From Ciona savignyi (taxonomy: Eukaryota; Chordata; Ascidiacea; Phlebobranchia; Cionidae), in the NCBI GenBank assembly GCA_000149265.1, contig CH000880.1, forward strand, positions 48,687 through 112,686: a stretch of 64,000 nucleotides of DNA, written 5' to 3'. Below the pieces are notes generated by a model, which worked only from the letters and a program-made list of their open reading frames with translations, did no database searches and was not told the DNA's origin. Positions 57,801-64,000 of this stretch are shown here, in pieces (positions within the stretch are counted from its first letter, which is position 1; each line of letters begins with the position of its first letter). The translations under genes were made by a program, and so were the position numbers.

Positions 57801-58115
57801 AAGTCCAGTAGACCAGACCAGAATCAATATAGGATACGATATTTACGCTTATCTTCATGAATGGGACAACCAAGAAGGTTTCAACAAGGATGATCGTCAG
57901 ATTATCTTGCAACAACTGTCGGGTTACCGGAGCAATTGTGGTGTGTTGTGTATGACTTAAATGTTCCTTCAATCTAGCACAACCCATTAATGCGCTTAGT
58001 TCAGGCAACACACTAATCAACCAGACTAGTAATTTAGACATATAAGTATTAAGAGGATCTTACCGGAAGTCTTCTTATCATTTAATTTCAATGGAGAATT
58101 CAAGTTTTGTGACAT
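48851..58115 (-). CDS. RANBP3: Ran-binding protein 3, complete, 12 exons
   Basis: Exons in transcription order are 58115-58064, 57114-56941, 56080-56021, 54558-54428, 53945-53841, 53406-53272, 52806-52708, 52580-52529, 52128-51947, 51256-51133, 49869-49730 and 49111-48851. All phases agree, giving 504 residues (vertebrate RANBP3 has about 560). Landmarks are FRLQPPTLIHGQAKP, two FG-type motifs (GFVFGKKMEERA and EFVFGQNLAQRA), and a Ran-binding domain: VEVITGEEGERNVLQ, MQCKLYQFDAKKQNWVERG, VMRTHGSLRLLLNTKVW and SISVFLIS. In the nucleus it is a cofactor of the exportin CRM1. The tail is polar and acidic. Exon 1 (start MSQNLNSPLKLNDKK) is assigned by phase and splice site only. Almost every larger intron contains a family A SINE. 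Confidence 0.93.
49144..49232 (+). mobile_element. SINE family A tail fragment
   Basis: GTAATCTGACGATTGCCCGT to ACGGGGATAAATATAAG. It lies in the last RANBP3 intron. Confidence 0.8.
49335..49572 (+). repeat. Dispersed repeat family C copy
   Basis: CACCGCACACTCTTCTTCGG, then TTTTACCGTCTTTCCTGGAT and GATACTGGGGCACAAAAT. It lies in a RANBP3 intron. Confidence 0.65.
49980..50242 (+). mobile_element. SINE family A copy, diverged
   Basis: GAGGTTTGAAACTGGTCACT to TTCACGGCGATAAACCTGAA. It lies in a RANBP3 intron. Confidence 0.87.
50868..51098 (+). mobile_element. SINE family A copy, diverged, head shortened
   Basis: TTGGGCAAGGTACTTAACTG to CACATGGATAAATATAAA. It lies in a RANBP3 intron. Confidence 0.85.
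51634..51922 (+). mobile_element. SINE family A copy, full length
   Basis: TTAGCTTGGTGGGTTAGTAC to CACCAGAGATTTACATGAAT. It lies in a RANBP3 intron. Confidence 0.9.
52200..52292 (-). mobile_element. SINE family A tail fragment
   Basis: GGATATTCATGTTTATCCCG to AGATTACCCTGCACCCA. It lies in a RANBP3 intron. Confidence 0.75.
52858..52945 (-). mobile_element. SINE family A tail fragment
   Basis: ATATTCATGTTTAAACCCGG to CACCTTGCGGCCACCG. It lies in a RANBP3 intron. Confidence 0.75.
53605..53757 (+). mobile_element. SINE family A, middle and tail
   Basis: CCCCGTGGAATAATGGGTTC to CACCAAGATAAACATGAA. It lies in a RANBP3 intron. Confidence 0.87.
54238..54310 (-). mobile_element. SINE family A tail fragment
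   Basis: GGATATTCATGTTTATCCCA and GACATCGTCAGA. It lies in a RANBP3 intron. Confidence 0.65.
55047..55268 (-). mobile_element. SINE family A copy, tail lost
   Basis: CCCATCGTCGGTTTACCAGA to ACCACCAGACTAACAGG, in a RANBP3 intron. A tail-like scrap follows at 55494-55562. Confidence 0.88.
55661..55957 (+). mobile_element. SINE family A copy, full length
   Basis: GATTAGCTTGGTTGGTTAGT to ACGGTGATAAACAGGAATAT. It lies in a RANBP3 intron. Confidence 0.92.
57465..57611. mobile_element. hAT element fragment, same family as 2093-2802
   Basis: TAGGGGTGCGAAAATTTAAC then ACGGTTAACCACGGTTAACC correspond to the reverse of the 3' end of the element at 2093. Only one terminus is present. Confidence 0.78.
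57826..58030 (-). mobile_element. SINE family A copy, head lost
   Basis: ATAGGATACGATATTTACGC to AGTTCAGGCAACACACTAAT, in RANBP3 intron 1. Confidence 0.85.
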
Positions 58116-58349
58116 TCTTTACAAATTTGAAGATGGCTACAAACAGTAAATATCACAAGCTATTCTCTTAGCTTAGAGAATAAATTGGAATTAGAATATC
58201 AATGAACTAAAACAACAAAAACAAATCACAGAATTTTGGTGCTGGCATACAGCAGTATATAAACTATACAAATCTTAACAATTTTCAAGGGATGAAGCGA
58301 CCAAGGAAAATATGACATTATGAATAATATATTTATGTAAAGCTATTAT

Positions 58350-58522
58350 AGGGAGATATTCATTTTTAGCCCTGTCAATGGAAAAACTCAAGGGACAATA
58401 TCTCATGGACGATCACCAGATTGCCCCATGCCCCATGAATACATAAGAAATTGTTCTCACACCAATAATCGTCAGATTACTGATACCTCGCTCCCACAAT
58501 CAGGTGACCAGAGTACCCATAT
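58350..58522 (-). mobile_element. SINE family A remnants
   Basis: GGGAGATATTCATTTTTAGC and a diverged second piece near 58463-58515 (AATCGTCAGATTACTGATAC, then CTCGCTCCCACAATCAGGTG). Confidence 0.6.
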
Positions 58523-58665
58523 TGTCAACTTCCTGATGGTTGTCCTCAGTACATATGAGTATTATGAGTGTGACCGTTTTTGTTATAATTTATTTATATT
58601 TAATTTTAACTATAATGTTTCGTTATGATTTTAATTACCGGTACTGAATACAAGTCGATGATAAC

Positions 58666-59315
58666 GGGGTGCCTCTAAATCAGCGCTTCTTAACCTTTTT
58701 TCCTTCATTACCCACTTCACTACTTAATAAATCTATATTCCCCACTACCTTTCATACTTTTAAGACTGAATGAAAAATCAAAACGCAGTCTGATGACCTG
58801 TTGTGATATATCCAACAGCACAACGGTATGTAACGAAAAGAACAATTTATTGAGAAAAATACCAATTCCCGCTTTCGATACTTAAGCAGTATCCATTGAT
58901 ATTTGGAAGGGGGCCACGCTCAAAAGGTTAAGTTTTCGAAACTTCATGCTTATGGATTCCCTAAAATCGTACTGGCTCTCACATTCCTGCTTAAAGTTTT
59001 TCACTGCCCATGTCCTTCGTTTTCCGAAACTTCAAATTACCCACCTGAAATTCCCAAATTCCCCACTAGTGGGTAATTACCCACTGGTTAAGAACCTCTG
59101 CTCTAAATACTACAGGAGCGCTTGGATCACTTAGATTGCTATGGAAAGTAATTCTTACCCTGTCCCAAACACTAATCTCAACCCCAGAACTAACTTTAAC
59201 CCCAACCCTAACATTAATTTCATGGCTTTTGTAATTACGAAGTATAGTAAGTGATCCAAGCGATTTAAGCGCTCCATATGCAATCCAAGCGGTCCTGTAG
59301 TATTTAGAGGAACCG
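58666..59315. mobile_element. MITE family M copy interrupted by a second MITE
   Basis: Outer ends GGGGTGCCTCTAAAT and GTAGTATTTAGAGGAACCG match the family at 5083 and 34020. The 8-bp ATGATAAC occurs at 58658-58665 and 59316-59323. The insert at 58681-59100 splits it 15 bases from its left end. Confidence 0.88.
58681..59100. mobile_element. hAT-type MITE nested in the family M element
   Basis: Ends CAGCGCTTCTTAACC and GGTTAAGAACCTCTG are inverted copies. A perfect 8-bp duplication CTCTAAAT lies at 58673-58680 and 59101-59108. Subterminal GGGTAATTACCCACTGG resembles the element at 17627. Confidence 0.92.
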
Positions 59316-59365
59316 ATGATAACGTGCTTACCATTAACCAAAAAAGGTTGCGCGATTAAGCTGAC

Positions 59366-59530
59366 AATCCGGGCCTCACTAATCTGCGGGACAGCGGGGG
59401 GGGATGAGCGGGGCGGGACGAAGTATTTTCGTCACTAACATGAGAGGGACGGGGTATTTCTTGAGCAGGACGAAGTATTTTCGTCACTAACATGAGCGGG
59501 GCGGGGTATATCATGAGTGGGAGGGCGGGA
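59366..59530. repeat. G-rich imperfect repeat
   Basis: The motif GGACGAAGTATTTTCGTCACTAACATGAG occurs twice (from 59417 and from 59469) beside GGGCGGGG-type runs, after CTAATCTGCGGGACAGCGG. It resembles the palindromic repeat at 40488. Confidence 0.7.
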
Positions 59531-60185
59531 AGGAGGGAAAACTGCATGCTAAAATGGAGATTATGTCATAAGATTTAGTATAAAACATGGGGCTAGAGTT
59601 AGGGTTAGTCTTGGGGTTGAGATTAGTGTTTAAGGATGGGTTAAAATTAGTTTCCGTAATTGTGGTGAGCAGTTTCCCTCTTTCCCGCTTTCCCTCCTTT
59701 TAGCGTTGCCCTTTTCTAAGCTAATCACTAATCTGGAAGTCCAGCGTAATGTAATGCAGGATTCTTACAACTGTACGCAAAAGGCAAAGTTTGTTCACAG
59801 TTTAAGAATAAATAGAATAGATTCTGCATAAGATGCCGGACTCGGCCGTAAAACATCAACCACTTTTTGTTTTACATTAGGGCACCAAAATCCCAGAATG
59901 TTGATTTTTATATTTGGGTTGGGACTCTTGTAAAAAAAATATTGACACAATAAAAAAATATTAAAAAAGAGTATACGTCGGTGAAATGCAGATATGAAGG
60001 TAAGTTTAAACTCCACTTAATATAGGGTAATTTTGTATGACCCAGCTATGCGTTCTGTCCCATTAACTTTCGGTTGCAATGACAGCCGACACTCTTCTAC
60101 AACACCCAGCTGAGTATGCTGTACATGCTGCTGACTAAATGTTCATTAAGGGACCACCCGATTCGTCAAAACTTAGTCGCTTCGA

Positions 60186-60552
60186 GAGGCGGGGTTATGA
60201 TAATTTAGTGACACCTGCCAGTGTTTACATGTCACTGACAGGTGTCACCAAACTGCCACTAAATTTAGTGACACCTGTCAGTAATTTAGTGACACCTGTC
60301 AGTAAATCTAGTGACACCTGTCAGTGAATTAGTGACACCTGTCAGTGAATTAGTGACATCTGTCAGTAAATTATGCCACCTGTCAGTGATTTGATGACAC
60401 CTGCCCGAAAAGTGCTGTCAAAAAAAACGTGATGGGAAAGGTGATGGGATCAAAACGTACCGATAGCTAGTGGTTGTCTCTTAGGACAACGGACTTTCGG
60501 GACATTTACTATAAACCCAGTGCTTTAATAAGTCATGTAAAAAGGCTAGTAA
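60186..60552. repeat. Minisatellite block, copy 2
   Basis: Same order as 41336-41707: GAGGCGGGGTTATGATAATT, inverted start, about six 21-bp units, then the identical trailer CGATAGCTAGTGGTTGTCTC to AAGTCATGTAAAAAGG. Only a few substitutions and unit-length differences separate the two copies. Confidence 0.93.
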
Positions 60553-61228
60553 AGTCTCTCACTCCATTACATTTAAACCGGAAAACTGGCATGCCTTACT
60601 TAAAGAAATAGTCTTCGTGATTAGTGTTCATTTTTAACTGTGTAATTTCAATTACGCCCGGACACTTTACCAGTACCTACAAAAAAAAGCAACGAGTAAG
60701 TTGTGCTTCTGCATGTATTCTCGTTTGTGATAACTGTAACAAAATGATGACATCCAAATATACGCAAAAATCACAAAAAGCAAGTTTTAGGTCCAGCTTC
60801 AGTGGGGTTCAGTAATTGTTGCACTTGCTATGTAACAGGATTCTGAACCTTGTGTACATACGTCATGATTTTTTCTTTTTGTTTCATTTGAAAGCAACCT
60901 CGTATCATTTTAAGACCTACTGCTGAAAATACACAAGCTAAATTGTAAACTAGATTAGTAAGGGTACTAGTCAGTCTCAGTATAAATTCTACACAGCCAT
61001 TACGACAATGTAAATTCGTATATCGTACCCATGACAATTCAATCGATTTAATTCCTCAAATAGCTGTAAAATTCGTGATTACAGTTGAAACTAGTGTTAA
61101 TAACCCAATTAACCGATTTCTTAATAGATTAATTATATTAAATCGATTGAATAGTAATGGATACAATCTGTAAATTCACATTTTATCCAAAATATGGCAA
61201 TAGAACTATAAATAAGAAAGTGACGCAT
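60553..61228. other. No recognisable feature
   Basis: AT-rich, short frames only. Confidence 0.4.
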
Positions 61229-62206
61229 GCGACATGCCACTATTTTTTAGGCGACATGCCACTTTTTTCGAGGCGACACGCCACTTTTTCAGAGGCGACA
61301 CGCCACTTGTTCTGAGGCGACACGCCACTTTTTTAGAGGCGACACGCCACTTTTTCAGAGGCGACACACCACTTTTTTAGAGGCGACACGCCACTTTTTT
61401 AAAGGCGGCACCCCATTTTTTTCAGAGGCGACACACCACTTTTTCAGAGCCGACTCGACACTTTTTCGGAGGCGACACAAACTTTTTTTCTGGGCAATAC
61501 CTCACTATGTGTTATAGTTTAGTAAATTTCTTTTATTCTCCTGTTGGTTGGACTTATTGTTATAAGCCTCTAACAAAGTATGGCATTGTACTACTGGAGC
61601 TTTTAAGAGGGACCCTATTTACCACAAACCATTCTTAATATAAAGATTACAACACTTTCTTATTACGTGAATTATAGAAGGAAACAGCAATACCGGGACA
61701 TGTGCCTCTTTTATATAATGATAATAAAGGAGTATTATGTTGTCCAGTAGAATTCAAGGGCATCTATCTGGGTTATTACATTTACCCCTTTAAACAAATT
61801 TTGCCTTTACAATTATGTATCATAGGGGTGAAAAGTTCTTGCCATGGACAAATAAATATGAAAATTGAGCTTCAGATTATAAAAAAAGAGTTGCTATCTC
61901 GCTTAGCATTTAATCAGAAGTCCAACCAAGAGGAGAATAAAAGAAATTTACTAAACTATAACATATAGTGAGGTATTGCCTAAAAAAAAAGGTTTGTGTC
62001 GCCTATGAAAAAGTGGCGTGTCGCCTCTGAAAAAGTGTCGCCTTTAAAAAAGTGGCGTGTCGGTGTCGCCTCTAAAAAAGTGGCGTGTCGCCTATAAAAA
62101 AGTGGCGTGTCGCCTTTAAAAAAGTGGCATGTCGCCTCCGAAAAAGTGGTGTGTCCCCTCCGAAAAAGTGGCGTGTCGCCTCGAAAAAAGTGCCATGTCG
62201 CCTAAG
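61229..62206. mobile_element. Foldback-like element with tandemly repeated inverted arms
   Basis: The left arm (61229-61555) is about eleven units of AGGCGACACGCCACTTTTTC, then TACCTCACTATGTGTTATAG and CTTTTATTCTCC. The right arm (61918-62206) is the reverse complement in the same order, with about nine units. The 362-bp loop contains an 88-codon frame (61702-61968) that runs into the right arm, has no ATG at its first codon and resembles nothing I recognise. Long inverted arms built of short tandem repeats are typical of foldback or Galileo-like DNA transposons. Target duplications were not identified. Confidence 0.75.
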
Positions 62207-64000
62207 CAAATCGCACAAACTTTTATAAAGCATGATCAATAAGAACAACCATAGAGAGCAAGATCTCTGGTTACAAATCAGTGATTCATGGTGGGCATGC
62301 GGTTTCCCATGATAAATATAAACATGTAACCTGAAGATTTAACAACATTTAATGCTAGTTCCTTTCTTAATTTTGGAATATTAGTCAAATTGTACGTCAC
62401 TGTGTGTAGGCCAAAAATTGATCTATTGATAAAAAAAATCTGCAAAAACCATTCTTCGGCAATCTAGGACAAATTACATAAAGTAAAAGTATACATATGA
62501 ACATATAATTTTACTTATTTAGATAAAGCACCTTGCCTCAACTGTGGCCATCAGTCTGCAGGGGACGATTAACTTATTCCCTCCTTTCAGCTAAGATCCT
62601 GCAAATAGACGTCTTGCTGTTTTTTCTAAAAGATAAGGGGCCCCTAAAAATAAATTAGGTTTACAATTCTGAAATTAAGAAAGTAAACAAGTATTTGAAT
62701 TGAGAAACAACATTGGATGTTGTTGATTTGCCATGGGGATCAATTAAGCAAACCGATTTTGCTTCAATATTCACAAGCTGTGAAAAAATCATTTTAAATT
62801 TTGACGTAACTAAGAGAGACATGATCAATGCTTTTAACGAAAAATCACAGCTTTTAAATTTTAAATTCCTCTGGAAAAAAAACAAACTGTACACAAATGG
62901 ACGAACAAATTCCAGTGGGTTTTGTTCTTATTCCATGTGCTCCCAACCAACATTTTATGATCGAAGAAGGTTGTCTGTAAAGAAAAAAGTAAATGTTGAT
63001 AAATATTGTTTTAACTAACAAAACTTTTTTAGTAAATGATTTTTAAGGAAAACATGATCACCAGAAAGAATTGCATTTACCAAAAAACATGGTAAAATCA
63101 CTATTGGTTTATGATGTGCCAATACAGCCAATGTATATTCAATCACCTCAATGAAATACAAAACCAGTTGGCAGTTATAGTGAGAGTATGAGATTTACTT
63201 ACTTAATAATTACAATTTATATAATAACTAAAGACCTAAACAATGTTTATTTTCTTATTCTGGTCGGGAAAGTAGATTAGTAGAATTGCGTTAGAACTAA
63301 TGGCATTTGTATCCCTACCCAGCCGGTATATTCGTATATATAATATAGCCTAAAAATTTTTTAAAAAGTTTCCCAGAGTTAATTTCAGTATAGATGACAT
63401 TTTTGGTCCTTCATTTACACATAAAATATTTGATTAATAGATCCAGGAATACCCATAGCGGTCAAGCATTTAGTCAGCTTCCTTCAGGACACATGCCGAC
63501 TTGACCGCTCTATCCCGGATCCATGTCAGCCCTGGCCGCCCAGTATGGAAAGTACGGCAGCTGCACACTCGAGTTTTTTTTTACCCCGCGTCTTTGCACA
63601 CTTGGGTAATTTTACACGATCGCGAACATAAACATCGTATAATTTCCAACAAACCTGTAAACCTACCTCTGGACCTCGGATAATTTACTGTCAGTACACT
63701 TTTTGTTATTTAGCTGACCCTACGTTATGTAGATAGATGTGTTAGCTGACGGACACGAAAGATTGAGGATAGAATAATATGTTTTTTTAAGATTTTGGTA
63801 AAACAGTAATAAAAAGGAGATTGTGTGCACACTTGAAGTATGCACTCTTGGACGTTTGCTTTCCATACGGGCTGGTCGCTGGAGTAATGGGCCTTCCATG
63901 GCCTAAATTCCTGGTCCCGGTAGCTACTGTGGACCCGCCCATATTAATGTAATGTAGTGCCTGAATGTTCAACAACACACCAAGAACTTAATTAATCCTT
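62207..64000. other. No recognised gene at the right edge
   Basis: An open frame of 101 codons at 62713-63018 (first codon TTG) is long for such AT-rich DNA and could be an exon, but shows no known motif. A locally GC-richer patch with an inverted pair (GCGGTCAAG near 63458, CTTGACCGC near 63501) lies further on. Confidence 0.4.

Overview
The window is animal nuclear DNA, most likely from a sea squirt of the genus Ciona. The base composition is AT-rich, the genes are compact with short introns, and the genes are typical of chordates. The space between exons is filled with one dominant family of short tRNA-derived retroposons (SINEs). The species name is an inference; no marker gene fixes it. 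A run of 100 N (41708-41807) marks an assembly gap.

Ten protein-coding loci were rebuilt by joining exons whose splice sites and codon phases agree. In order they are: RPLP2 (ribosomal protein P2, minus, 592-1657); a NUDT7-type CoA diphosphatase (plus, 6896-7606, 5' end unresolved); a PHLDA-type PH-domain protein (plus, 15846-16202); the C-terminal half of an unassigned PDZ protein (plus, 19368-21272); glia maturation factor GMF (plus, 26708-28724); cornichon CNIH1 (minus, 29249-32104); an SLCO4-type organic anion transporter (minus, 34279-40995, 12 exons); the last three coding exons of a PDE4 cAMP phosphodiesterase (plus, 41808-43341); a Tctex1-domain dynein light chain (plus, 44814-47645); and RANBP3 (minus, 48851-58115, 12 exons). 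They are unrelated housekeeping, trafficking, transport and signalling genes, as expected of an animal chromosome. GMF/CNIH1 and Tctex1/RANBP3 are tail-to-tail pairs.

The rest is mostly mobile DNA: more than 30 copies or pieces of SINE family A, four copies of a second tRNA-like family B, and seven small non-autonomous DNA transposons, mostly with 8-bp target duplications (hAT type), two of which carry a second element nested inside. There is also a non-coding LTR element (23019-25883), a foldback-like element with tandemly repeated arms (61229-62206), two copies of one minisatellite block (41336 and 60186), and a 17-bp tandem array (11035-11180). Stretches 7.6-15.8 kb and 59.3-64 kb hold no gene that I can recognise.

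The most interesting observation is an AT-AC, U12-type intron in the GMF gene. Its donor and branch-point motifs both match consensus and it restores the conserved protein. Others are the contradiction between the PDE4 fragment and its left neighbour across the gap, a MITE sitting just upstream of the SLCO4 start codon, and a reading frame that stays open in many SINE copies.
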